From assembly GCF_014595955.1 (NCBI RefSeq), contig NZ_JABVCF010000013.1, positions 124,676 to 188,675 on the forward strand: a stretch of 64,000 bases of DNA, given 5' to 3'. This stretch comes from Pseudaminobacter soli (ex Zhang et al. 2022). GTDB lineage: Bacteria > Pseudomonadota > Alphaproteobacteria > Rhizobiales > Rhizobiaceae. Positions 8,905 through 17,263 of this stretch are shown here, one piece after another. The translations under genes and the position numbers were made by a program. How positions within the stretch are numbered: position 1 is the first letter of the stretch; each line of letters opens with the position of its first letter. Under the pieces are notes generated by a model. It saw nothing but the letters and a program-made list of their open reading frames with translations, was not told the DNA's origin and ran no database searches.

Positions 8905-9793
8905 GCCGTCGATGCTTCCGCCCGCAAGCGGACATGACAAGCTGATGATCGGGCAGTCGGCTGCAGGTATCTATCTGGCGCACGCCGTGCTGATCCTCGG
9001 CGTCGTGATCGTCGCGTTCCCAATCTACTACACCTTCGTTGCCTCCACCCACACGCTGCAGACGATCCTGCGGCCGCCGCTGCCGCTGGTCCCGGGCAGC
9101 GAGGCGGTGGCGAACTATTCGGAGGCGCTGTTCGGCGGGATCGGGCGCATAGGCGGGGTCGGCGTCGGCACCCTGCTCTTCAACTCGACGGTGACGGCGC
9201 TCGGAATCGCCCTCGGAAAGATCGTGATCTCGATCCTTTCGGCCTATGCGATCGTCTTCTACCGGTTCCCGCTGCGGATGACCTTCTTCTGGCTGATCTT
9301 CATCACTCTGATGCTGCCGGTCGAGGTCCGCATCCTGCCGACCTACAAGGTGATGGTCGATCTCGGCCTGATCGACACCTATGCCGGCTTGATCGTGCCG
9401 CTGATCGCCTCGGCCACGGCGACGCTGCTGTTCCGTCAGTTTTTCCTTACGATTCCGGGGGAGTTGGTCGAAGCGGCGCGCGTCGACGGCGCCGGCCCGT
9501 GGAAGTTTTTCAAGGATATCCTGTTGCCGCTGTCGCGCACCAACATCGCGGCGCTGTTCGTCATCCTCTTCATCTACGGCTGGACGCAGTATCTGTGGCC
9601 GCTGCTCGTCACCAACCGCAATGACATGAACACGATCGTCATCGCCCTGAGGAAGATGATCTCCTTCGCCGATGCTGACACGGAGTGGCATCTGGTGATG
9701 GTGACCGCGATCCTGGCGATCCTTCCGCCGATCCTGGTGGTGGTGCTGATGCAGCGCTGGTTCGTGCGCGGACTGATCGAGACGGAGAAGTGA
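8897..9793 (+). CDS. ugpE: sn-Glycerol-3-phosphate ABC transporter, permease
   Basis: 298 residues from the ATG at 8897, chosen because GAGAGGAAGG lies just upstream and the overlap with ugpA is only 8 bp. Six membrane segments; the EAA loop reads [21 protein letters not shown]. The ending [11 protein letters not shown] is usual for UgpE. It pairs with UgpA. A 97-bp gap holding a hairpin separates it from ugpC. Confidence 0.94.
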   Translation: MAEPSMLPPASGHDKLMIGQSAAGIYLAHAVLILGVVIVAFPIYYTFVASTHTLQTILRPPLPLVPGSEAVANYSEALFGGIGRIGGVGVGTLLFNSTVTALGIALGKIVISILSAYAIVFYRFPLRMTFFWLIFITLMLPVEVRILPTYKVMVDLGLIDTYAGLIVPLIASATATLLFRQFFLTIPGELVEAARVDGAGPWKFFKDILLPLSRTNIAALFVILFIYGWTQYLWPLLVTNRNDMNTIVIALRKMISFADADTEWHLVMVTAILAILPPILVVVLMQRWFVRGLIETEK

Positions 9794-9804
9794 TGCGCGT
9801 CGGT

Positions 9805-9880
9805 CGTTTTTCGTGGGTCGTCGGTCGTGCCCTCGCCGCCTGCGCGTTCGCGACCGACGACCCATCACCCACGAATAACG
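9805..9880. repeat. Hairpin-forming inverted repeat between ugpE and ugpC
   Basis: Left arm 9805-9827 and right arm 9851-9880 are near reverse complements, built from GTCGGTCG and TTCGTGGGT words. A G/C-rich loop of about 23 bases separates them. It is a different repeat family from the element between ugpB and ugpA. It lacks a T-run, so it is not a standard terminator. Confidence 0.65.
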
Positions 9881-9890
9881 GACATAGATA

Positions 9891-10925
9891 ATGGCCACTG
9901 TCGATCTGAAGGACGTGCGCAAGACCTATCCGAGCGGCGTCGAGGCGGTGAAAGGCGTATCGATCGCCATTCACGACAAGGCACTCTGCGTGCTCGTCGG
10001 CCCGTCCGGCTGCGGAAAATCCACCCTGCTGCGCATGATAGCAGGCCTGGAGGCGATCACGGACGGCGCCATCGCCATCGAAGGCAAGGTCGTGAACGCG
10101 ATCGGGCCGGCCGAGCGCGACATTGCCATGGTATTCCAGAACTACGCGCTCTATCCGCACATGAGCGTCTACGACAACATGGCCTACGGCTTACGCAACC
10201 GCGGTACGCCGCGGGACGAGATCGACCGTCGCGTGCGCGCGACCGCCAAAACGCTGGAACTCGACCATCTCTTAAAAAGGCAGCCGCGCGAACTTTCCGG
10301 CGGCCAGCGCCAGCGCGTCGCGATGGGTCGGGCGATCGTGCGCAACCCAAAAGTCTTCCTCTTCGACGAGCCGCTTTCAAATCTCGACGCAAAACTGCGC
10401 GGGCAGATGCGCGTCGAGATCAAGAACCTGCAGCGCGCGCTCGGCGTCACCAGCGTCTACGTCACGCATGACCAGCTCGAGGCGATGACGCTGGCCGACG
10501 TGCTTGTTGTCATGAATGCGGGCGTGGTGGAGCAGATCGGCGCGCCGCTGGACGTCTATGAGAGACCGGAAACCACCTTTGTGGCGAGCTTCATCGGCGC
10601 GCCTCCGATGAACCTGCTGCCCGTGGCGGCCCTGCCCTCCTCCATCACGAGCGCCGCTCCGGCCGGTGCGGCGACGCTTGGCTTCCGGCCGGAGGACGGC
10701 ACCTTCTCCGACCACAGTGAGCAATCCCAGCTATCGCTTGCCGCCGAGGTGGAGGGTGTCGAACCAGTCGGCGCCGAGAGCTTCCTCTATTGCCGTCACG
10801 CCGACAACCGCCTCATCCTGCGCGCGTCCGGTCGGACTACGGTCGAGCCCGGAGCCCGCCTTGCCGTCACGATCGCGCCCGAAAAAATGCACTGGTTCGA
10901 TGGCGAGGGGAAAAGGCTGAGTTAG
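9891..10925 (+). CDS. ugpC: sn-Glycerol-3-phosphate ABC transporter, ATP-binding protein
   Basis: 344 residues. Walker [11 protein letters not shown]-loop [11 protein letters not shown], signature LSGGQRQR, Walker [12 protein letters not shown] and the H-loop [10 protein letters not shown] are all present, followed by a C-terminal TOBE-type regulatory domain from about residue 240. It drives import through UgpAE. In other bacteria UgpC/MalK-type ATPases can be shared among carbohydrate importers. Its stop faces aidB at a distance of 70 bp. Confidence 0.95.
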   Translation: MATVDLKDVRKTYPSGVEAVKGVSIAIHDKALCVLVGPSGCGKSTLLRMIAGLEAITDGAIAIEGKVVNAIGPAERDIAMVFQNYALYPHMSVYDNMAYGLRNRGTPRDEIDRRVRATAKTLELDHLLKRQPRELSGGQRQRVAMGRAIVRNPKVFLFDEPLSNLDAKLRGQMRVEIKNLQRALGVTSVYVTHDQLEAMTLADVLVVMNAGVVEQIGAPLDVYERPETTFVASFIGAPPMNLLPVAALPSSITSAAPAGAATLGFRPEDGTFSDHSEQSQLSLAAEVEGVEPVGAESFLYCRHADNRLILRASGRTTVEPGARLAVTIAPEKMHWFDGEGKRLS

Positions 10926-10954
10926 CGGGGCCGTGGTGTTCTTTCGGCCCTGTC

Positions 10955-11006
10955 CTGCCGGACATCTCAGAGACCGGCAGCTTCAGCTGCTGCGCTCAAG
11001 CAGCTG
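10955..11006. terminator. Two hairpins between convergent ugpC and aidB
   Basis: CTGCCGG (10955-10961) pairs with CCGGCAG (10974-10980), and CAGCTGCT (10984-10991) pairs with AGCAGCTG (10999-11006); the second includes the aidB stop codon. Neither is followed by a clear T-run on either strand, so a terminator role is only suggested by the convergent setting. Confidence 0.35.
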
Positions 11007-12621
11007 GGTAGAGCGTGTCCAGGATCAGCACCGGGTCGTGGCGCGGGGCGAGGATGCCATAGGTCGAGCGCCACTGCCCGGCGAGCCGCGTCTCGACGAA
11101 TGCATCCGCTATGCGGCCTGCACCCAGGCGCCGCAGTTCGGCGGCCGCGGCCGACAGCGCCAGCTGCTCGGTGAGCACTCGGGCGGAGCCCTCGTCGGAG
11201 CTTGCGACCTGCATGGCAGCCCGCAGCACGCTGGCCGTACCCGCGCCGCTTGCGCCGAGGTCACGTGAAAGAAGCTCGAGCACATCGTCGAACAGCGCCG
11301 GCCCCTTGCTGAGTACGCGAAGCACGTCGAGCGCCATCACGTTGCCGGACCCTTCCCAGATCGCGTTGACCGGGGCTTCGCGATAGTATCTGGCGAGCGG
11401 CCCCTCCTCAACGTAGCCGTTGCCACCCATGCACTCCATCGCCTCGGCGAGCAGCGTGGGCGCCACCTTACACACCCAGTATTTCACCACCGGGGTCATC
11501 ACGCGGGCGAAGGCAGCTTCCGCACGACTATTAGCGGCTTCGTCGAAGGAACGGGCGAGGCGGAATGCGAGCGCCGTCGCTCCGGCCACGTCCAGCGCCA
11601 TGTCCGCGAGTACCCGCTGCATCAGCGGCTTCTCGATCAGGCTGGAGCCGAACACCTGGCGGTGACGGCAATGGTGTACGGCTTCAGCAAGCCCAGCGCG
11701 CATGAGCGCCGCGGAGGCAACCGCGCAGTCCAGCCGCGTCAGCGTCACCATGTCCATGATGGTGCGGATGCCCGCCCCGAGATCGCCGACCGGCTCGCCG
11801 ATCGAGGCCTCGAACTCGACCTCCGAGGAGGCGTTCGAGCGGTTGCCGAGCTTGTCCTTCAGCCGCTGGAACCGGAAACCGTTGCCGGTGCCGTCGCCCA
11901 GAATGCGCGGCACGAGGAAGCAGGTGAGCCCCTCCCCCGCCACCGCGAGTACGAGGAAGGCGTCCGACATCGGCGCCGACATGAACCATTTGTGGCCGGT
12001 GATGCGGTAGAAGCCGCCTCCTGCCCGCTCGGCCCGCGTGGTGTTGGCGCGAACGTCGGTTCCGCCCTGCTTCTCGGTCATGCCCATGCCGAGCGTGAGG
12101 CCGGATTTCTGAACGGGCGGTTTTTGGGACTGGTCGTATTTGCGCGAGGTAATGCGCGGCGCCCATTCGCGGAAGAGCTTCGTGTTGGCCATCAGCGCCG
12201 CGAGCGAGGCGCTGGTCATCGTCAGCGGGCAAAGGTGCCCGGCTTCGAGTTCGGCCGTCAGGTAGAAGCGCGCGGCGCGAACCTGATGCCGGCGGCCGGC
12301 CTCCTGCGGGCTGTTCTCCCAGATCGAGGAATGGAGCCCGTTGGCGACGCCGCGGCGCATCAGCGCGTGATAGGCCGGATGATACTCGACTAGGTCGATG
12401 CGCCGGCCCTGGCGATCATGGGTCCTGAGCTTCGGCGTCTCGGTGTTGGCGAGGCGGGCGAGGTCCTGAGCCTCCTGGCTCAGAACGAAGCGGCCGTGGG
12501 CGTCGAGTTCCTTGCGGACGGGCTCGGAAAACTCCTCGCCGATCTGCACCAGCAGCGGATCGCCGCGCCAGGCGTTGGTGCCGGTCAGCGGCGGCGGCTG
12601 ATTTGTAACCTCGTGCGTCAC
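10996..12621 (-). CDS. aidB: AidB-like acyl-CoA dehydrogenase family protein
   Basis: 541 residues, the length of E. coli AidB. It carries the AidB-specific N-terminal region (NQPPPLTG, RTHDRQGRRIDLVEYHPAYH) and the flavin-binding acyl-CoA dehydrogenase core with GMGMTEKQGGTDVRANTTRAE, KDKLGNRSNASSEVEF and the closing WEGSGNVMALDVLRVL. E. coli AidB binds FAD and DNA and is part of the adaptive response to alkylating agents; its natural reaction is unsettled. It is transcribed away from pyrB, with 214 bp between the starts, and no Ada-type gene is nearby. Confidence 0.88.
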   Translation of the reverse strand: MTHEVTNQPPPLTGTNAWRGDPLLVQIGEEFSEPVRKELDAHGRFVLSQEAQDLARLANTETPKLRTHDRQGRRIDLVEYHPAYHALMRRGVANGLHSSIWENSPQEAGRRHQVRAARFYLTAELEAGHLCPLTMTSASLAALMANTKLFREWAPRITSRKYDQSQKPPVQKSGLTLGMGMTEKQGGTDVRANTTRAERAGGGFYRITGHKWFMSAPMSDAFLVLAVAGEGLTCFLVPRILGDGTGNGFRFQRLKDKLGNRSNASSEVEFEASIGEPVGDLGAGIRTIMDMVTLTRLDCAVASAALMRAGLAEAVHHCRHRQVFGSSLIEKPLMQRVLADMALDVAGATALAFRLARSFDEAANSRAEAAFARVMTPVVKYWVCKVAPTLLAEAMECMGGNGYVEEGPLARYYREAPVNAIWEGSGNVMALDVLRVLSKGPALFDDVLELLSRDLGASGAGTASVLRAAMQVASSDEGSARVLTEQLALSAAAAELRRLGAGRIADAFVETRLAGQWRSTYGILAPRHDPVLILDTLYPAA

Positions 12622-12835
12622 GTCGGAATTCCCGCTCCCGCCAACGCGCCGCTCGACCCGCGACGCTCACGACAGCTTATAGCCGAAGCATAGCGGCATG
12701 CGCGATGAAAATGGAACTCTGCGGCGATTGGGCAATTCGATTCCCGGTTGCCCGCGAGGAGGCCGCGAACCATGGGGAAGAAGCCGTCGCTCTTCTTGCG
12801 GCAGCAGGGCTGGGGGCCTATAGCAGCCGCTTGAG

Positions 12836-13795
12836 ATGACCGACGCTCAGCCACTTTTACCCCACCGCCATCTGCTCGGCATTCGCGATCTTTCTCCTTT
12901 CGACATCGCGTTGCTCCTCGACCGCGCCGACGCGGCGGTCGCCATCTCGCGGCGCAACGAGAAGAAGACCTCGACGCTGCGCGGGCGCACGCAGATCAAC
13001 CTCTTCTACGAGGCGTCCACCCGCACCCAATCCTCGTTCGAGCTCGCCGGAAAAAGGCTCGGCGCCGACGTCATGAACATGAGCGTCGCCTCCTCCTCGG
13101 TGAAGAAGGGCGAGACGCTGATTGACACAGCCATCACCCTCAACGCGATGCGGCCGGACATCCTGATCATCCGGCATGCCTCGGCCGGCGCGGCCGCCCT
13201 GCTCGCGCAAAAGGTCGGCTGCTCGGTCGTCAATGCCGGCGACGGCGCGCACGAGCATCCGACCCAGGCCCTGCTCGACGCGCTCACCATCCGCCGCGCC
13301 AAGGGTCGCCTAGCCGGGCTGACTGTGGCGATCTGCGGCGACATTCTGCACTCACGGGTGGCGCGCTCCAACATCCTGCTTCTCAACGCCATGGGCGCGT
13401 TCGTCCGGGTGGCGGCGCCTTCCACGCTGCTGCCGTCCGGCATCGAGCGCATGTCGGTCGAGGTGTGCCCGACGATGCGGGACGCTCTGCGGGGCGCCGA
13501 CGTGGTGATGATGCTGCGCCTGCAGCGCGAGCGCATGGCTGGCGCCTTCGTACCGTCGACGCGCGAGTACTTCCGCTACTACGGGCTCGACGCCGAGAAA
13601 CTGAAGGAGGCCAAGGAGGACGCGCTGGTGATGCATCCCGGGCCGATGAACCGCGGCGTGGAGATAGCTTCAGGCATCGCCGACGGGCCGCAGAGCGTGA
13701 TCCAGGAACAGGTGGAGATGGGCGTCGCGGTCCGCATGGCGGTGATGGAGGCGCTGCTCGACCCGCGCCGCAACCCGGAGGGGGCGGCAGCATGA
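12836..13795 (+). CDS. pyrB: Aspartate carbamoyltransferase catalytic subunit
   Basis: 319 residues. The carbamoyl-phosphate loop [20 protein letters not shown], the [11 protein letters not shown] segment and the [11 protein letters not shown] ending mark a full-length ATCase. It joins carbamoyl phosphate and aspartate in the second step of pyrimidine synthesis. The stop overlaps the start of the next gene by four bases (ATGA), the same coupling described for pyrB-pyrC' of Pseudomonas putida, where the inactive dihydroorotase is needed for ATCase assembly. Confidence 0.96.
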   Translation: MTDAQPLLPHRHLLGIRDLSPFDIALLLDRADAAVAISRRNEKKTSTLRGRTQINLFYEASTRTQSSFELAGKRLGADVMNMSVASSSVKKGETLIDTAITLNAMRPDILIIRHASAGAAALLAQKVGCSVVNAGDGAHEHPTQALLDALTIRRAKGRLAGLTVAICGDILHSRVARSNILLLNAMGAFVRVAAPSTLLPSGIERMSVEVCPTMRDALRGADVVMMLRLQRERMAGAFVPSTREYFRYYGLDAEKLKEAKEDALVMHPGPMNRGVEIASGIADGPQSVIQEQVEMGVAVRMAVMEALLDPRRNPEGAAA

Positions 13796-15078
13796 GCACC
13801 ACCGTCTTCACCAACGCCCGCATCGTCGACCCCTCGCGCAATCTCGATGAAATTGGCAGCGTCGTCGTCCAGGACGGGCGCATCGCAGCGGCGGGCGCTT
13901 CGGCGCTGAACCAGGGCACGCCCGGCGGAGCGGAGGTCGTGGACTGCACGGGAATGGCGATCACGCCTGGCCTCGTGGATGCCAGGGTGTTCGTCGGTGA
14001 ACCGGGCGCAGAACACCGCGAGACGATCGCTTCGGCCAGCCGCGCCGCAGTTGCGGGCGGCGTGACCTCCTTCATCATGATGCCGGATACGGACCCGGTT
14101 ATTGACGACATCGCGCTGGTCGAATTCGTGCTGCGCACCGCGCGGGAGACCGCCGCCGTGAACGTCTATCCGGCTGCCGCGATCACCAAAGCGCTGGAGG
14201 GGCGCGAGATGACGGAGTTCGGCCTGCTGCGCGAAGCCGGCGCGGTCGCCTTCACCGATGGACGGCGGTCGATCGCAAGCTCGCTGGTGATGCGCCGCGC
14301 CCTAACCTACGCGCGCGACTTCGGTGCGGTGGTCGCGCACGAGACGCTCGACGCAGACCTCGCGGCCGGCGGCGTGATGAACGAAGGCCTGTTCGCCAGT
14401 TGGCTCGGCCTACCGGGGATTCCACGCGAAGCCGAACTGATCCCGCTCGAGCGCGACCTCTCGCTCGCCCGGCTGACCGGCAGCCGCTATCACGCCGCCA
14501 AGATCTCGACGGCGCTCTCCGCCGCAGCGGTGGCTCGCGCCAAGTCGGGCGGTGCGGACGTGACCGCCGGCGTCTCGATCAACAACCTGTCGCTCAATGA
14601 GAACGACATCGGCGAGTACCGCACCTTCTTCCGTCTTTCGCCGCCGCTGCGCTCCGAGGAGGACCGGCTGGCGATGGTCGAGGCTCTGCGCGACGGCACG
14701 ATCGACCTCATCGTCTCCTCGCACGACCCGCAGGACGTGGACACCAAGCGCCTGCCCTTCGCCGACGCCGCCGACGGCGCAATCGGCCTGGAGACGCTGC
14801 TTGCCGCCGCGCTCAGGCTCCACCACAACGGCGACGTTCCGCTGATGCGGCTGATCGAGGCGCTCTCCACGGCACCGGCCAAACGGTTCGGGCTCCCCGG
14901 CGGCACCCTGCGGCCGGGCGCCCCTGCCGATCTCGCGGTGGTCGATCTCGACGAGCCCTGGATCGTGCGCGAGGACGAGATTCTGTCGCGCTCGAAGAAC
15001 ACCTGCTTCGAAGGTGCGCGCTTGCAGGGCCGGGTGAAGCGTACGCTGGTTGCCGGCAGGACGGTTTTTCAGGCATAG
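13792..15078 (+). CDS. pyrC: Dihydroorotase-like protein (PyrC'/PyrX type), probably catalytically inactive
   Basis: 428 residues from the ATG at 13792. The chain follows the class I dihydroorotase fold (cyclic amidohydrolase), but the first metal-binding motif, D-x-H-x-H in active enzymes, reads DARVFVGEP here, so both histidines are missing; the later S-D-H-A-P-H type motif reads SSHDPQD. This is the pattern of non-catalytic PyrC' proteins that scaffold ATCase. The 4-bp overlap with pyrB supports a structural partnership. A genuine dihydroorotase should be encoded elsewhere. Automated annotation usually labels such proteins dihydroorotase. Confidence 0.88.
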   Translation: MSTTVFTNARIVDPSRNLDEIGSVVVQDGRIAAAGASALNQGTPGGAEVVDCTGMAITPGLVDARVFVGEPGAEHRETIASASRAAVAGGVTSFIMMPDTDPVIDDIALVEFVLRTARETAAVNVYPAAAITKALEGREMTEFGLLREAGAVAFTDGRRSIASSLVMRRALTYARDFGAVVAHETLDADLAAGGVMNEGLFASWLGLPGIPREAELIPLERDLSLARLTGSRYHAAKISTALSAAAVARAKSGGADVTAGVSINNLSLNENDIGEYRTFFRLSPPLRSEEDRLAMVEALRDGTIDLIVSSHDPQDVDTKRLPFADAADGAIGLETLLAAALRLHHNGDVPLMRLIEALSTAPAKRFGLPGGTLRPGAPADLAVVDLDEPWIVREDEILSRSKNTCFEGARLQGRVKRTLVAGRTVFQA

Positions 15079-15110
15079 TCCGGCGGGGCCGGCCAACGAG
15101 CCGAGGGGTC

Positions 15111-15698
15111 ATGACGCTCAACATCATCGCCGCGCTGGCGTTCGGATATCTGCTGGGGTCGATTCCCTTCGGCCTGCTGATCACGCGCGCCGCCGGCCTG
15201 GGTGACGTGCGCAACATCGGCTCGGGCAATATCGGCGCCACCAACGTCTTGCGGACAGGCAGGAAGAGCCTCGCCGCTCTCACGCTGCTGCTCGACGCAT
15301 TGAAGGGCACCGCAGCGGCCCTGATCGCCGGCCGGTTCGGCCTCGAGGCCGGCATGGCGGCCGGCTTCGCTGCCTTCATCGGCCACATCTTCCCGGTCTG
15401 GCTGGGTTTCAAGGGCGGCAAGGGCGTGGCGACCTACATCGGCGTCCTGCTCGGGCTTGCCTGGCAGGCGGCACTGGTGTTCGCCGGCGTCTGGATCGTC
15501 GTCGCCCTTCTCACACGCTATTCGTCCCTGTCCGCGCTGGTAGCGACGATCGCCGTACCCGTGTTCCTGTGGGCCACGGGAAGCACTGAGATCGCGGCGG
15601 TCCTTGTCGTTATGTCGGTGATCGCCTGGATCAAGCACCGCGCCAACATTGCGCGGCTGCTCGCCGGGACAGAGTCCAGGATAGGGTCCAAGGGATGA
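15111..15698 (+). CDS. plsY: Glycerol-3-phosphate acyltransferase PlsY
   Basis: 195 residues, five predicted membrane segments. The PlsY motifs are present: [25 protein letters not shown], and the [12 protein letters not shown] loop. It transfers the acyl group from acyl-phosphate to glycerol-3-phosphate, the first committed step of phospholipid synthesis. It follows pyrC by 32 bp and overlaps dprA by 4 bp (ATGA), so pyrB-pyrC-plsY-dprA likely form one unit. Confidence 0.96.
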   Translation: MTLNIIAALAFGYLLGSIPFGLLITRAAGLGDVRNIGSGNIGATNVLRTGRKSLAALTLLLDALKGTAAALIAGRFGLEAGMAAGFAAFIGHIFPVWLGFKGGKGVATYIGVLLGLAWQAALVFAGVWIVVALLTRYSSLSALVATIAVPVFLWATGSTEIAAVLVVMSVIAWIKHRANIARLLAGTESRIGSKG

Positions 15699-16822
15699 GC
15701 GAAGCCGGGCCGCGCCTGTCCGAACGGCAGCGGCTCGCATGGCTGAGACTGATCCGCACTCCGAACGTCGGGCCCGCCACGTTCCGCGATCTGATCAACC
15801 GCTTCGGGTCGGCGGAGGTGGCCATCGAACGGCTGCCTGAACTGCTGCGCAATGCGGGTTCGCAGCGCGCGCCGCGCGTGCCGTCGGTCGCGGCGGCTCA
15901 AGCCGAGATGGAGACGGCGGCCCGGGCGGGCGCCCGCTTCGTCGGGATCGGCGAGGCGGACTATCCGCCGCTGCTGCGGCGCATGGAGGCTCCTCCGCCG
16001 CTTATTGCCGTCAAGGGCAATGCTGCGGTGTTCTCGCTTCCGACGGTCGCGATCGTCGGCGCGCGGAACGCCTCGCTGGCCGGGATGAAGATGGCGCGCA
16101 GGCTCGCGACCGCACTCGGCAAGGAAGGCTATGCTGTCGTGTCGGGCCTGGCACGGGGCATCGATACGGCTGCACATGACGGCAGTCTCGATACCGGGAC
16201 GGTGGGCGTGTTCGCCGGCGGACTTGACCGGCCCTACCCTCCTGAGAACCTCAATCTCTGCGAAAGCATCACGAAGACCGGCGCGATCGTCTCGGAAATG
16301 CCATTCGGCTGGGAGCCACGAGCCCAGGATTTTCCCCGCCGCAACCGGATCGTCGCAGGCATGTCGCTCGGCCTCGTCGTGGTCGAGGCGGCGCGCCGCT
16401 CCGGTTCGCTGATCAGCGCCCGGCTGGCGGGAGAAATGGGGCGAATCGTGTTCGCCGTGCCAGGGTCTCCGCTCGACCCGCGCGCGGAAGGCACGAACCG
16501 GCTGCTCAAGGACGGCGCAATACTCGTCACGGAGCCCGACGACATATTGGCAGCGTTGGCGCCCCTCGCCCGGACCCCTGCCCCGACCAATCTCGCCGCA
16601 GAGGAGCCGCCCGACTTCTCGGAAGCACCGCCGTCTGCCGATTCCGACCGCGCCAAGATGCTGGAGGCGCTTAGCCCGGTTCCCTGCGGGGTCGACGAGA
16701 TCATCCGCCACACCGGCCTGCACCCGGCGCAGGTGTTCATGCTCCTTCTTGAACTCGATCTCGCCGGACGGCTGGAGCGCCACTCAGGAGGCGCTGTCTC
16801 GCTTCTCTTTCCGGACACTTAG
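15695..16822 (+). CDS. dprA: DNA-processing protein DprA
   Basis: 375 residues. A SAM-like N-terminal region (1-90), a Rossmann-type core with [34 protein letters not shown] and [10 protein letters not shown], and a C-terminal winged-helix segment (about 310-372). DprA loads RecA onto incoming single-stranded DNA during natural transformation and is widespread even where competence is unproven. The final 39 bp overlap a small reverse gene. Confidence 0.95.
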   Translation: MSEAGPRLSERQRLAWLRLIRTPNVGPATFRDLINRFGSAEVAIERLPELLRNAGSQRAPRVPSVAAAQAEMETAARAGARFVGIGEADYPPLLRRMEAPPPLIAVKGNAAVFSLPTVAIVGARNASLAGMKMARRLATALGKEGYAVVSGLARGIDTAAHDGSLDTGTVGVFAGGLDRPYPPENLNLCESITKTGAIVSEMPFGWEPRAQDFPRRNRIVAGMSLGLVVVEAARRSGSLISARLAGEMGRIVFAVPGSPLDPRAEGTNRLLKDGAILVTEPDDILAALAPLARTPAPTNLAAEEPPDFSEAPPSADSDRAKMLEALSPVPCGVDEIIRHTGLHPAQVFMLLLELDLAGRLERHSGGAVSLLFPDT

Positions 16823-16981
16823 CGGCGAGTCGCCTTGGATGATGTCATGCACCTCCAGATAGGCCATCTCGATCAGGTAGGCGAGCATGTCGCAGCGTTG
16901 GGCCCTGGCCATGGTGCGAAGTTGCCCCAACATCGTCTGGATATAGTCCAGCGTTTCCGTGCGACCGGCATGAGGTGGCAT
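16784..16981 (-). CDS. Small conserved hypothetical protein
   Basis: 65 residues, beginning MPPHAGRTETLDYIQTMLG, with a helical, acidic/amphipathic centre (MLAYLIEMAYLEVHDIIQG). I recall closely similar short proteins across Rhizobiales, which is the main reason to accept it. It overlaps the end of dprA on the opposite strand by 39 bp. No function is known. Confidence 0.65.
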   Translation of the reverse strand: MPPHAGRTETLDYIQTMLGQLRTMARAQRCDMLAYLIEMAYLEVHDIIQGDSPLSVRKEKRDSAS

Positions 16982-17263
16982 CGGTCCCCCGATCAGGCTG
17001 GCCGGAGACGCGCCAGTGCACGCTGCCGGCGAAATTCGCCTACCAATGTATGCAATCGGCAGACGTGGTTTTCATATCATAATAACCTAGGATTGCAAGA
17101 AATCCTCGCCTATCCCCTTGGTTGTAGCAGGTGCCACCTCAACGCCAGATGGGGTCCACCCTTGACCTGACCGCTTTCCACAGCCATGTGACGGACCCGA
17201 CTCTACCGCGAACGGCTTTCGCCTAACCGCGGCCCCACTCGCCAAGCGCACAAATGGACATCA
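16982..17263. other. Intergenic region upstream of topA
   Basis: 282 bp between the divergent small hypothetical gene and topA. It includes an AT-rich patch around 17070-17100 with a small hairpin (AGGATT...AATCCT). Promoters for both flanking genes should lie here, but no box is clear enough to mark. No gene is seen. Confidence 0.4.

Noticed and set aside
7612-8940. Long reverse open frame (442 codons) across the ugpB-ugpA junction
   Set aside because: Opposite-strand shadow of ugp genes in GC-rich DNA; His/Asp/Arg-rich with no motif.
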